From contig JAGWIG010000015.1 of assembly GCA_028873515.1 (NCBI GenBank), positions 1-47,447 on the forward strand: 47,447 bases of DNA, given 5' to 3'. The translations under genes were made by a program, and so were the position numbers. How positions within the stretch are numbered: position 1 is the stretch's first letter; every line of letters starts with the position of its first letter. The notes under the pieces were generated by a model. The model was not told the DNA's origin, did no database searches, and worked only from the letters and a program-made list of their open reading frames with translations. Shown here in pieces: positions 6,373 through 13,786 of the stretch. The DNA is from Pseudomonadota bacterium (lineage in GTDB: Bacteria > Pseudomonadota > Gammaproteobacteria > Burkholderiales > REEB80).

Positions 6373-8880
6373 ATGAATACAAAATTTTTTCCAATGCGTC
6401 CAGAATCACAGCCAACAATCTACGCTTATGAGGACACCAATCCTCAATATTTGGGGTTGCTCAAGGTTGGTTATACAACTATTAATGTACAAAAGCGGGT
6501 AGCACAGCAATATCCAATAGCAAGGCCAGGTAAGCCACCATATCGTATCGCTCTAGAACAATCTGCCATGCGCAATGACGGTTCCAGCTTTACTGATCAT
6601 GATGTGCATCGTTACTTAAAAAAGATAGGAATCAGAAACCCTCAGGGTGAATGGTTCAAGTGTTCAGTTAACGAGGTCAAGGCGGCTGTTCTAGCTGTTC
6701 GTTCTGGAGAATTGAATGAAGAGAACCGAACACTTGATTTCAAAATGCGCCCTGAGCAGGAAGCGGCAGTAGAAAAAACGATGGCCTATTTTAAAAATTT
6801 TAAAAGTGAAAATGGTAACAAGCCTCCGCATTTTTTGTGGAATGCAAAGATGCGTTTCGGTAAAACCTTTGCCGCCTATCAACTTGCCAAGCATATGGGT
6901 TGGAAGAAATTATTGGTTTTGACCTTTAAGCCTGCAGTTCAAAGTGCCTGGGAAGATGATCTAAAATCCCATGTTGATTTCAAGGGATGGCAGTTTATCT
7001 CACCGGGCGGTCTAACCTATGAGGCTGCCGACAAAGAACGCCCCATTGTCTGTTTTGGCTCTTTTCAGGATTACCTGGGAAAAAACAAAAGCACTGGCGG
7101 TATCAAGACCAAGAATGAGTGGGTTCACACCACCAACTGGGATGGCGTGATTCTGGACGAGTATCATTATGGTGCCTGGAGAGAAAATGCAAAGGATCTG
7201 TTTGAGGGTGAAGATAGAAAAGAGCTGTTAGCCTCAGAAGGCGAGGATCTTGAAAGCTTCGATGAAGAAATCATGCCTATCACAACCAATGCCTATCTCT
7301 ATCTTTCAGGTACTCCATTCCGGGCCATTACTTCTGGCGAGTTCATTGAGGATCAGATTTTCAACTGGACTTATTCAGATGAGCAAAAAGCAAAACTAAA
7401 CTGGAAGGGTGATAATAATCCCTATGCATCATTGCCCAGGATGGTTTTACTGACCTATCAATTGCCTGATTCCATCCGTGAGATTGCAACGCAAGGCGAA
7501 TTCAATGAATTTGATCTCAATACCTTCTTTTCCGCTTCCGGTGAGAATGATTTTGCACGATTTATTTATAAGGATGAAGTACAGAAATGGCTTGATCTTA
7601 TTCGAGGGGCGTTTCTGGAAACTACCCTCGATAATCTAAAGCTCGGGGCCAGTAAACCCCCTATGCCCTTTTCCGATATACGTCTACTCAGTGTGCTATC
7701 TCATACTCTCTGGTTTCTGCCCAACGTCGCGTCATGTTATGCAATGCGCAATCTTTTAGCTGAAAAACAGAATCATTTCTATCACGATTATTTGATAATC
7801 GTGGCTGCAGGCAATCGGGCGGGACTTGGGGTTGAAGCACTAACACCTGTCTTGAATGCCATGGATAATCCCTTAAAATCCAAAACCATCACCCTTTCCT
7901 GCGGAAAATTGACCACAGGGGTCACCGTGAGGCCATGGACAGGAATCTTCATGCTCCGTAATTCGTCTAGTCCAGAAACCTATTTTCAGGCTGCGTTCCG
8001 GGTGCAATCCCCTTGGGCAATCATGAACCCTGATGGTATTTCTCCTAACCAGGAACAAATCCTGAAAGAAGAATGCTATGTATTCGATTTTGCGCCCAAT
8101 AGGGCTTTACGACAAATTGCCGATTACAGTTGTCGCCTGAATGTCAATGAGACCAATCCTGAAAAGAAGGTCGAAGAATTTATCAGTTTCTTGCCTGTGC
8201 TGGCCTATGATGGCAGTTCAATGAAGCAGATTGATGCGGCAGGTGTTCTCGACATGGCCATGAGCGGCACTACTGCCACGCTACTTGCTCGCCGCTGGGA
8301 AAGCGCTCTACTGGTTAATGTCGATAATACTACTTTGAGGCGCTTGATGAACAACAAGGCCGCCATGGATGCACTGATGAAAATTGAAGGGTTTCGTAAT
8401 TTGAATCAGGATATTGAAACCCTCATCAACAAGTCAGAGGCGGTAAAAAAAACCAAGAAAGAATCGAATGATAAGGAATTCTCCAGTAAGCAGAAGAAAG
8501 AGCTTACTGATGAAGAAAAGGAGTACAAAAGCTTACGCAAGCAGATACAGGAAAAACTCATCAAATTTGCTACCCGCATCCCAGTATTTATGTATCTGAC
8601 TGATTATCGAGAGCGGACGTTAAAGGATGTCATCACCAAACTAGAACCTGGCCTCTTTAAAAAAGTGACCGGATTGAATATCGATGATTTTGAATTACTT
8701 GTTAGCCTTGGTCTATTTAACAGTTCCTTGATGAATGATGCGGTTTATAAGTTCAAACGATATGAGGATGCCAGCCTGAACTATACAGGTATTGACAAGC
8801 ATCAAGATGAAGACATAGGACTTTTTGACACAACATTGAACCCTGAAGAGTATCGAGATTTTGTGAATGTATCGCCTTGA
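6373..8880 (+). CDS. GIY-YIG nuclease fused to a DEAD/DEAH-type helicase (restriction subunit)
   Basis: The protein has 835 residues. The N-terminal ~100 residues match the T5orf172/MUG113 branch of the GIY-YIG nucleases (IYAYEDTN near 16, LKVGYTT near 31, then EWFKCSVNEVKAAV). After a linker, superfamily-2 helicase motifs appear: Walker A in AKMRFGKTFAAY (near 160), DEYH in LDEYHYGAW (near 262), and SGTPF (near 312). A Lys/Glu-rich segment lies near 690-720. It would translocate on DNA and cut unmodified sites, with the two upstream genes providing modification. It starts 84 bases after M2 and probably belongs to the same operon. The combination fits a restriction enzyme with fused motor and nuclease rather than a repair helicase. 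Confidence 0.8.
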   Translation: MNTKFFPMRPESQPTIYAYEDTNPQYLGLLKVGYTTINVQKRVAQQYPIARPGKPPYRIALEQSAMRNDGSSFTDHDVHRYLKKIGIRNPQGEWFKCSVNEVKAAVLAVRSGELNEENRTLDFKMRPEQEAAVEKTMAYFKNFKSENGNKPPHFLWNAKMRFGKTFAAYQLAKHMGWKKLLVLTFKPAVQSAWEDDLKSHVDFKGWQFISPGGLTYEAADKERPIVCFGSFQDYLGKNKSTGGIKTKNEWVHTTNWDGVILDEYHYGAWRENAKDLFEGEDRKELLASEGEDLESFDEEIMPITTNAYLYLSGTPFRAITSGEFIEDQIFNWTYSDEQKAKLNWKGDNNPYASLPRMVLLTYQLPDSIREIATQGEFNEFDLNTFFSASGENDFARFIYKDEVQKWLDLIRGAFLETTLDNLKLGASKPPMPFSDIRLLSVLSHTLWFLPNVASCYAMRNLLAEKQNHFYHDYLIIVAAGNRAGLGVEALTPVLNAMDNPLKSKTITLSCGKLTTGVTVRPWTGIFMLRNSSSPETYFQAAFRVQSPWAIMNPDGISPNQEQILKEECYVFDFAPNRALRQIADYSCRLNVNETNPEKKVEEFISFLPVLAYDGSSMKQIDAAGVLDMAMSGTTATLLARRWESALLVNVDNTTLRRLMNNKAAMDALMKIEGFRNLNQDIETLINKSEAVKKTKKESNDKEFSSKQKKELTDEEKEYKSLRKQIQEKLIKFATRIPVFMYLTDYRERTLKDVITKLEPGLFKKVTGLNIDDFELLVSLGLFNSSLMNDAVYKFKRYEDASLNYTGIDKHQDEDIGLFDTTLNPEEYRDFVNVSP

Positions 8881-8942
8881 TTGCAGAAAAGCATAACCAA
8901 CATTTATCTATCTTGTAAATTTTAAAAATTTGGAAAGAAACT

Positions 8943-9887
8943 ATGAGTAGCTTAGGTATTAAGCAAGACATAGGGGGAGTGTATGAAGGCCCAACTACAT
9001 TCAGCTCTGCAGCTATTTTAGGTTATCATATCGATATAATCCCAGTCCTTACACCTGCCAAGATTGTAAAAAATATTCATAACGGCGAAGATAAATTTTT
9101 GAGTAACTCAGAATTTGATTTATACAAAATTGAATTAATTTTTCGTGAAGATTCCTTCGATCCTGTAAGCCGTATTCGAAGAGGACGATTTTATAAAAAA
9201 GGGGATACTCAACCTAGACGATGGCAAGTATGTTCAACCCGAGGTGTATATTATAACAAACATGAGTTGAATGATGTTGCAACATTTTATTCTTGCCAAA
9301 TTTCAAAAGACTACCTCTCGTATCTAAAACACCCACTGGTCATTCTTGGATATGAGCCAAACGCTACCATTTGGACAATAGTCAGTATTGAAACCACCCT
9401 TTTGAGGGAAGAGGTTGTTGCTTTACGTTCCCGAAAAACAATAGGAATGCTCCCGGTTATCAAAGATGAATTTTTTCAGGATTTAAAAAAACTAAAACAA
9501 AATGAACACCCATCTGCCCTTGAAATCCTGGAAAGGGATATTAATCTTGCCACTCCAGAATCAGTGGTTGATCGATCTCGGGAAGCTGCTGTTGAAATTT
9601 TGAATGTTTTCCTTTATCAAAAAAACTCTAAAGTAGATAAAATTGAAGATCTTGGGGGGACTCTCAATGCTTTTAAGGGGTATTTGAGTGAAAGCAATAA
9701 GGATAAAGAATATGTTATCGTTCAATGCGCAGCTAAGATTATTCAAAGATTACATCCACGAAACAAGGTTGTAGAACAGGTTAACAGGGATATTCCTCCT
9801 GTTGAAGAACAAAATGCAGAGCTTGCAATTCAGTGTGTAGGGGCAATCCTTTGTGATTTAGGTTTTGCAAGCTGGAATAATTATTAA
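8943..9887 (+). CDS. Unknown protein of the restriction cassette
   Basis: The protein has 314 residues, starting 62 bases after the helicase gene with GGAAAG as SD. No enzymatic motif is obvious. The N-terminal half is mixed beta-rich (GYHIDIIPVLTPAKIVKN, FDLYKIELIFRE) with a basic patch (RIRRGRFYKKGDTQPRR) that could bind DNA. The C-terminal ~110 residues are helical (DRSREAAVEILNVFL, AELAIQCVGAILCDLGF) and resemble the helical tails of some abortive-infection proteins, but only loosely. Its position as the last gene before repeat copy 2 suggests an accessory or effector subunit of the cassette. Function unknown. Confidence 0.6.
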   Translation: MSSLGIKQDIGGVYEGPTTFSSAAILGYHIDIIPVLTPAKIVKNIHNGEDKFLSNSEFDLYKIELIFREDSFDPVSRIRRGRFYKKGDTQPRRWQVCSTRGVYYNKHELNDVATFYSCQISKDYLSYLKHPLVILGYEPNATIWTIVSIETTLLREEVVALRSRKTIGMLPVIKDEFFQDLKKLKQNEHPSALEILERDINLATPESVVDRSREAAVEILNVFLYQKNSKVDKIEDLGGTLNAFKGYLSESNKDKEYVIVQCAAKIIQRLHPRNKVVEQVNRDIPPVEEQNAELAIQCVGAILCDLGFASWNNY

Positions 9888-9985
9888 AGAGGCTGAAAGA
9901 TTAGTAATCAATACTAGCCTCAAAAGAATAATATATTGAATTTACGGCTATTTGCATTCTGAGGTTGGAAATAGCCAATAAAAGT

Positions 9986-10110
9986 AAAGGGCACCTATAT
10001 TCCGGGAGCCCTTTTTTTATCCCCAAGCCCGCGAGGATACAATGATGCAGCAGAATCCAAAAGTGATGATACTATGTAGAAGGCATAACTGGTATCAAGG
10101 CAAGTTTTAA
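9986..10110 (+). repeat. Long direct repeat, copy 2 (right flank of the defence cassette)
   Basis: Nearly identical to 2940-3065. Its terminator hairpin has different paired bases but the same seven-T tail. The 22-codon ORF (10042-10110) is intact, with one changed codon (GGA to AAA, Gly to Lys), and the homology ends exactly at its TAA. Sequence after this copy is unrelated to that after copy 1. The 98 bases between 9887 and the repeat carry no gene. Confidence 0.85.
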
Positions 10111-10116
10111 AGTGAG

Positions 10117-10321
10117 TCCAGGATTGTTTATGTATCAAACAATTGTTCTACAGGTGCCCCACCTGTTGGCTTAAAAAAATATTTCCAAGAGAATATTATA
10201 ATCATTGATTGGATGATGAGCTTTGGTTTTTAAATGATGTCCAAGTGCTGGTAATAGGTGGTGGCTTCCCAATGGGAGATGAAGTTTTAGCAGCAGATCT
10301 TAATCATTTGGGAGTAGTTTG
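10117..10321 (+). pseudogene. Remnant of an unknown gene, frameshifted
   Basis: Two adjacent open stretches in different frames look protein-like. The first (10117 to a TAA near 10230) reads SRIVYVSNNCSTGAPP and onwards to DWMMSFGF. The second, ending at a TGA at 10319-10321, reads LDDELWFLNDVQVLVIGGG and then GDEVLAADLNHLGVV. Neither has a good start, and together they look like the 3' part of a gene interrupted by a frameshift and truncated by repeat copy 2. The family is not recognised. This is the only content seen between the repeat and the next gene. Confidence 0.35.
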
Positions 10322-10343
10322 ATTATTCTGGAAAATTTCATTT

Positions 10344-10775
10344 ATGAAAAAAAAGGAATTAAAAGGCATATATGTACAGGGTATGGGCTGTGTTTCCAGC
10401 TATTGGCAACAAGTGACTGAAAATTGCAGGCTCAAATTTTCCTGGATTGAACGCTGTGTTCCTGGCACTTTTAATGTAGATGTTAATTCAGGCATCTTAA
10501 CTGAAGGAGCCAGATCATGGTTTGACCAGTTTCTGAAAAAGGTGAAACGGAAAGGAGGGGAGAGTTATGTTGATGGCTATGCTGGTGGTTATACTGATGG
10601 CTATGTTTATGAATTCGCCAGGGTAACCAGGATTAATGATCTAGGCATTATGTGCTGGATATATCGTGGAGAGCTTGGTGCTAATGCGCTTGAACTCCTT
10701 TCATATTCTAAATTAAGCCAGAAATTAAATATAAGTCATGGGGATGAAGTCAGGCTGGTAATTGAAGAAGACTAA
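10344..10775 (+). CDS. DUF120/CTP-dependent riboflavin-kinase-like protein
   Basis: The protein has 143 residues. The order of motifs resembles archaeal CTP-dependent riboflavin kinases: an N-terminal GIYVQGMGCVSSYW (compare G-x-G-xx-Y), then CVPGTFNVDV where the family has PGTLNV, and a C-terminal NALELLSYSKLSQKLNISHG followed by DEVRLVIE where the family has EIIAPxNLR...GDxV. The PGT-N element is the CTP/riboflavin-binding signature. A central Gly/Tyr/Asp-rich insert (GESYVDGYAGGYTDGYVYEF) is unusual. No bacterial riboflavin gene is nearby, so the role in this mobile element is unknown. The assignment rests on remembered motifs only. Confidence 0.45.
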   Translation: MKKKELKGIYVQGMGCVSSYWQQVTENCRLKFSWIERCVPGTFNVDVNSGILTEGARSWFDQFLKKVKRKGGESYVDGYAGGYTDGYVYEFARVTRINDLGIMCWIYRGELGANALELLSYSKLSQKLNISHGDEVRLVIEED

Positions 10776-11124
10776 CCCCAAATGGCTTCCCTTCCAGCAA
10801 TCTTCACGCCAGTCGTCATTCTTCCTTCCTGTCATTCGATTGCATGCTTCGCTTCCTCACGTCCGTTCCTTTGCTTCGTTTCCGGTCAGCCTTAACCCAT
10901 AAACCCTTTCGTTACGCCTAAGCCTTTCCCGCCCGGAACCTGAAATGCAGCCCCGCCAACCTGGAGTGAGCGGGGAGCAGATTTCAGGAAAACACAGGCG
11001 GGAAAACCGCCTTAAGTCGTGCTATCCCTTCAAAAGCCTTTTCTCCCCTTCCCGTTCCCCCAGGGGAAAGCGAGCAATGAGCAGATTGATTCTGTTTACT
11101 GACCACCATAGAAGGGAAGCAACC
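10776..11124 (+). other. Structured, pyrimidine-rich leader of the ardC-like gene
   Basis: No gene is seen here. The first ~150 bases are strongly C/T-rich on the + strand with repeated GCTTCGCTTCC-like words. Then comes a two-part inverted repeat: CTGAAAT (10940-10946) with ATTTCAG (10981-10987), and nested inside it CCCCGC (10951-10956) with GCGGGG (10970-10975). A second hairpin follows, AGGCGG/CCGCCT at 10996-11012. Such a region could be a structured leader RNA, a single-strand promoter as described for ardC-like genes on plasmids, or a transfer origin. Which of these cannot be decided from sequence. Confidence 0.45.
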
Positions 11125-11985
11125 ATGAAAACGGACATTTACCAACAAGTCACCCATTCAATTATTGAAGTGATTGAGGCCGGACAACTGGGAAAGGGTA
11201 TCCACTGGGAGAAGGAAACCGGTAAGGGCATGCCGGTTAACTTCAAGACCAGGGCCCCATATAACGGGATTAACGTCTTGCTGTTATGGAGTGCAGCCCG
11301 TCAGGCCGGATATGCAGGCAATCAATGGTTGACCTTCAAGCAGGCGGCAGAACTGGGCGGCATGGTTCGCAAGGGAGAAAAAGGCGTGATGTGTGTCTTC
11401 TTCAAGATGCTGGAAATTGAGGACAAGGATACCGAAGAAGAAAAAAGGATCCCCATGGCTTCACCCTTCTGGCTATTCAACCTTGACCAGATTGACGGGA
11501 TAGAGAAGCCACTGCAGGCAGCACCCAAGGGAGAAGTTCAGCAGATTGAAAGTGCCGAGCATATTCTTAAGGCTTCGGGAGCCGTCATTAAAGAGGCCAG
11601 GCAGAAGGCTTATTACCGGCCCCTGACTGATGAGATTTATTTACCGGAGCGCACAAGGTTTGCAGACGTGAAAGAGTTCTATTCCGTCGCCTTGCATGAA
11701 TTGACCCACTGGACAGGAGCCGAACATCGGTTAAACCGCGATTTTAGCGGGAGGTTCGGATCCGACAGTTACGCCTTTGAAGAACTGGTTGCCGAGCTGG
11801 GCAGTGCCTTCCTGAATGCGGAACTGGGCTTTATCGGCACCATGATCCCCAACCATGCCAGCTATATCGATTCATGGCTTACCGTTCTGAAAAATGATAA
11901 ACGCGCCATATTTACGGCAGCAAGCCACGCCAGCAAGGCCTATCAATACATCATGAATCTTGTAGCAGAACAGCAGGCAGCCTGA
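11125..11985 (+). CDS. ardC: ArdC-type antirestriction protein (ssDNA-binding domain plus zincin)
   Basis: The protein has 286 residues; the ATG at 11125 follows AGAAGGGAAG and begins at the usual family start (MKTDIYQQVT). Residues of about 1-125 form the ArdC N-terminal ssDNA-binding domain (NFKTRAPYNGINVLLLW, GYAGNQWLTFKQA, VRKGEKGVMCVFF). The C-terminal half is a zincin metallopeptidase with HELTH (His191, Glu192, His195) and a downstream AFEELVAELGSAFL that supplies the third ligand. ArdC proteins protect incoming plasmid DNA from host restriction. The upstream in-frame extension to 10945 lacks family similarity. Its location next to an integrase and within the same element as a restriction cassette fits a transferable element. 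Confidence 0.85.
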   Translation: MKTDIYQQVTHSIIEVIEAGQLGKGIHWEKETGKGMPVNFKTRAPYNGINVLLLWSAARQAGYAGNQWLTFKQAAELGGMVRKGEKGVMCVFFKMLEIEDKDTEEEKRIPMASPFWLFNLDQIDGIEKPLQAAPKGEVQQIESAEHILKASGAVIKEARQKAYYRPLTDEIYLPERTRFADVKEFYSVALHELTHWTGAEHRLNRDFSGRFGSDSYAFEELVAELGSAFLNAELGFIGTMIPNHASYIDSWLTVLKNDKRAIFTAASHASKAYQYIMNLVAEQQAA

Positions 11986-11992
11986 CCACAAC

Positions 11993-12018
11993 AGCCGGGG
12001 AAAACCCCCGGCTTATCT
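11993..12018 (+). terminator. Hairpin after the ardC-like gene
   Basis: AGCCGGGG (11993-12000) pairs with CCCCGGCT (12006-12013) across a short A-rich loop, followed by TATCTTT. Strong stem but interrupted T-run. Confidence 0.6.
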
Positions 12019-12036
12019 TTGAAAGGAAGTCATACC

Positions 12037-12174
12037 ATGTCATTCTTTAAAACTTTTTGGGCAGCCCTGGCAGCAGATCTGGTTGCTGGTGTTATCCGGT
12101 TTTTTATGCGCTGGACTTTCCGGCTTGGCAGCCTGGCCGCCTTGATCGGCTTGGCCCATCACTTCATGCGTTGA
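12037..12174 (+). CDS. 45-residue cationic membrane peptide
   Basis: This short ORF has a clear SD (GAAAGGAAG) before the ATG at 12037. The peptide has a hydrophobic N-terminal helix (FWAALAADLVAGVIRFF), a basic turn (MRWTFRLG) and a second hydrophobic stretch (SLAALIGLAHHFMR). The overall pattern is amphipathic and positively charged, as in type I toxins and small membrane proteins of plasmids. It lies convergent with the integrase gene, 44 bases from its end. Function unknown; reality is supported only by the SD and by codon composition similar to its neighbours. Confidence 0.5.
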   Translation: MSFFKTFWAALAADLVAGVIRFFMRWTFRLGSLAALIGLAHHFMR

Positions 12175-12218
12175 TTCGTGATGTAACAGTCCAGAATAAA
12201 AAAGGATAAAGGTTTGGT

Positions 12219-13202
12219 TTATCCAAGTAGTTTAGCCAGATCTTCAACCTTTGGATGGTAATAACGTTTAAGCATTTTCAGATCCTTATGGCCGGTAATG
12301 CTCGCCAGCATGAGCACATTTGTTACTTTTTCGGCGAGCCTACTGGTCGCTTCATGGCGCAGATCATGAAAATGCAGATCAACAATTCCAGCCCGTTTGG
12401 TGGCACGTGCCCAAGCTTTTTTGACAGCATCTTTTGAAAGAGGGAAGACTTGCCCTGAAATCTGGCGAGGAAGCTGTTTTAAAATTTGCACAGCCCTTTT
12501 TGATAATGGCACGGTTCGAGATGAACCATTTTTTGTTTCTGGAAGAAGGGCGGAAGGGATAGATAAATCAATATTATCCCACGACAAGGCTAACAGTTCC
12601 CCTTGGCGCATGGCGGTTTCGGTTGCAAACTCTATGAGTGGTTTCATGTAAATTGTTCTGCAATCATCCAGGGCAGCCATCAGTCTTGCTTCTTCATCCT
12701 CTTCAAATCTTCTTTCCCTTGCATCCTGTACCTTTGGCCGTTTAACCAGCCTGACGGGGTTATCGTGCAAATTGATACCCCATTCCCGTCTTGCCTGCTC
12801 GATGACTTGCTGAAAAATCCCCATTTCACGGACAACTGTTCCTGGCTTGACCGTTTCTAGCCGTTTATCCCGGTATGCTGCAAAATCGGATGGTTGAAGC
12901 GTGGCAATGAATCGTGATGCAAATTTATGTTTTGCCAAGGCCGTTAGCCTGACGGATTCAGATTCATGACCACGGTGATGCGGTGTAATTTCTATACGGT
13001 AACGATCTATGAGTTCTTTTAGTGTAGTTTGTTCAGCAGCCGTTCTGGAAATAAAAATACCTCGGTGCATTTCGGATTCAATGATAGACACCCACTTTTC
13101 AGCATCGCCACGGTTTGTAAAAGTTTTAGTTTGAACCGGATAACCTTTTCTTCGAACTTGAACATGCCATTGCATGTCCCCTTTTTTCCTGATGGTCGCC
13201 AT
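12219..13202 (-). CDS. Tyrosine recombinase/integrase of island 1
   Basis: The protein has 327 residues and is complete. The N-terminal ~60 residues are an arm-binding-like domain (MATIRKKGDMQWHVQVRRKG), followed by a core-binding SAM-like domain to about 155. The catalytic domain has Arg199 (AMRQGELLAL), Lys224 (TKNGSSR), His279-x-x-Arg282 (HDLRHEATSR), His305 (ITGHKD) and the nucleophile Tyr314 or 315 (KRYYHP). All residues needed for strand exchange are present. It reads leftward from next to the tRNA-Val fragment, the normal placing for an integrase that uses that tRNA gene. It should integrate and, with a directionality factor not seen here, excise the island. Confidence 0.92.
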   Translation of the reverse strand: MATIRKKGDMQWHVQVRRKGYPVQTKTFTNRGDAEKWVSIIESEMHRGIFISRTAAEQTTLKELIDRYRIEITPHHRGHESESVRLTALAKHKFASRFIATLQPSDFAAYRDKRLETVKPGTVVREMGIFQQVIEQARREWGINLHDNPVRLVKRPKVQDARERRFEEDEEARLMAALDDCRTIYMKPLIEFATETAMRQGELLALSWDNIDLSIPSALLPETKNGSSRTVPLSKRAVQILKQLPRQISGQVFPLSKDAVKKAWARATKRAGIVDLHFHDLRHEATSRLAEKVTNVLMLASITGHKDLKMLKRYYHPKVEDLAKLLG

Positions 13203-13220
13203 AACATTTTTCCCCTTTAC

Positions 13221-13238
13221 TGTGCCAGAATTGTGCCA
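13221..13238. promoter_or_regulatory. Candidate integrase arm-type sites
   Basis: TGTGCCA occurs at 13221-13227 and again at 13232-13238, exactly 11 bases apart, between the integrase start and the tRNA fragment. One-turn-spaced direct repeats in this position are typical of arm-type binding sites for tyrosine recombinases. They may also overlap the integrase promoter. Confidence 0.4.
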
Positions 13239-13288
13239 ATAAATAGGTATTATAGCCTGTAAACCGCATGGATAGTAGATTTATATAA

Positions 13289-13336
13289 GCCTTCACACGG
13301 CAGGGGCCACAGGTTCGATCCCTGTACCACCCACCA
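13289..13336 (+). other. 3' fragment of tRNA-Val(CAC): attachment site at the right end of island 1
   Basis: The sequence reads as the 3' part of a tRNA: anticodon loop TTCACAC (anticodon CAC, valine), 3' anticodon stem GGCAG, variable loop, T-arm ACAGG-TTCGATC-CCTGT, acceptor strand ACCACCC, discriminator A and encoded CCA at 13334-13336. The bases before the anticodon loop (AAGCC) no longer pair fully with GGCAG, and no D-arm or 5' acceptor strand is found upstream. It is therefore not a functional gene but the duplicated core left by integration. The crossover region probably starts in the anticodon arm. Confidence 0.8.
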
Positions 13337-13786
13337 AAAAAACATCAATAAAATAGCAAGTTACGTAATATTTTTTCCCATGTTTTTCATCATATACCAT
13401 ACAATTGTCGTTACGGAAGAGTAAACTGCGATTGCATCAGTGTGCGTTCTTCAACGCTTAATGTTTTTTATTTTTCTATTTTTTTTTATGCTACATTTTC
13501 CTTCAAAAAAATGTAGCAATTCGATTTTGAGGACGCTTTCCGAATCATGTTACGTTATTATTCTCAGACTTGCGCATAGGCTAGTGTCTAAGTGCACTGT
13601 AACCTTTGGGGGGTATAAGTGCGTAAGAACTGAAAAAAGTATAGGTAGTTATGACAATTCCTAACTATGGTATTCATGGATGTACATATGGTTATGGAAT
13701 TGATGGATTTGTAATATGCAACGTATGGAAATTATAAAATAACTGATGAAGATGAATTAAGCTTCGCGAGGTAGAAAAAAAGGGGG
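13337..13786. other. Intergenic region right of the island 1 attachment site
   Basis: AT-rich, with no convincing gene. It has a 10-bp perfect stem TGCTACATTT/AAATGTAGCA at 13489-13518 with a 10-base loop and no following T-run, and a G-rich word TTGGGGGGTATAAG near 13606. The short ORF at 13440-13664 is low-complexity phenylalanine-rich and is not accepted as a gene. Confidence 0.5.

Larger units (their letters stand above)
1..13336. mobile_element. Genomic island 1 (right part), integrated at tRNA-Val
   Basis: Everything from the window edge to the tRNA-Val fragment at 13289-13336 reads as one integrated element. An intact tyrosine integrase sits at the right end with its start codon facing the tRNA fragment, an ArdC-type antirestriction gene lies beside it, and the rest is tiny unknown genes and a restriction-type cassette. 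The tRNA fragment lacks its 5' half, as expected for the distal attachment site after insertion into the 3' part of a tRNA gene. The intact tRNA and the other boundary must lie left of the window, so total size is unknown. No conjugation or replication genes are visible in this part. Confidence 0.7.

Noticed and set aside
2940-10110. CRISPR-like array
   Set aside because: The repeats here and at 39322-39368 are too few, too long or unevenly spaced, and no cas genes are present.
13489-13518. 10-bp perfect hairpin
   Set aside because: No T-run follows on either strand, so it is not called a terminator. Kept only as a note on the gap.
13440-13664. 74-codon ORF with a phenylalanine-rich start
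   Set aside because: Low-complexity AT-rich sequence, no SD, no family. It includes a hairpin stem. Treated as chance.
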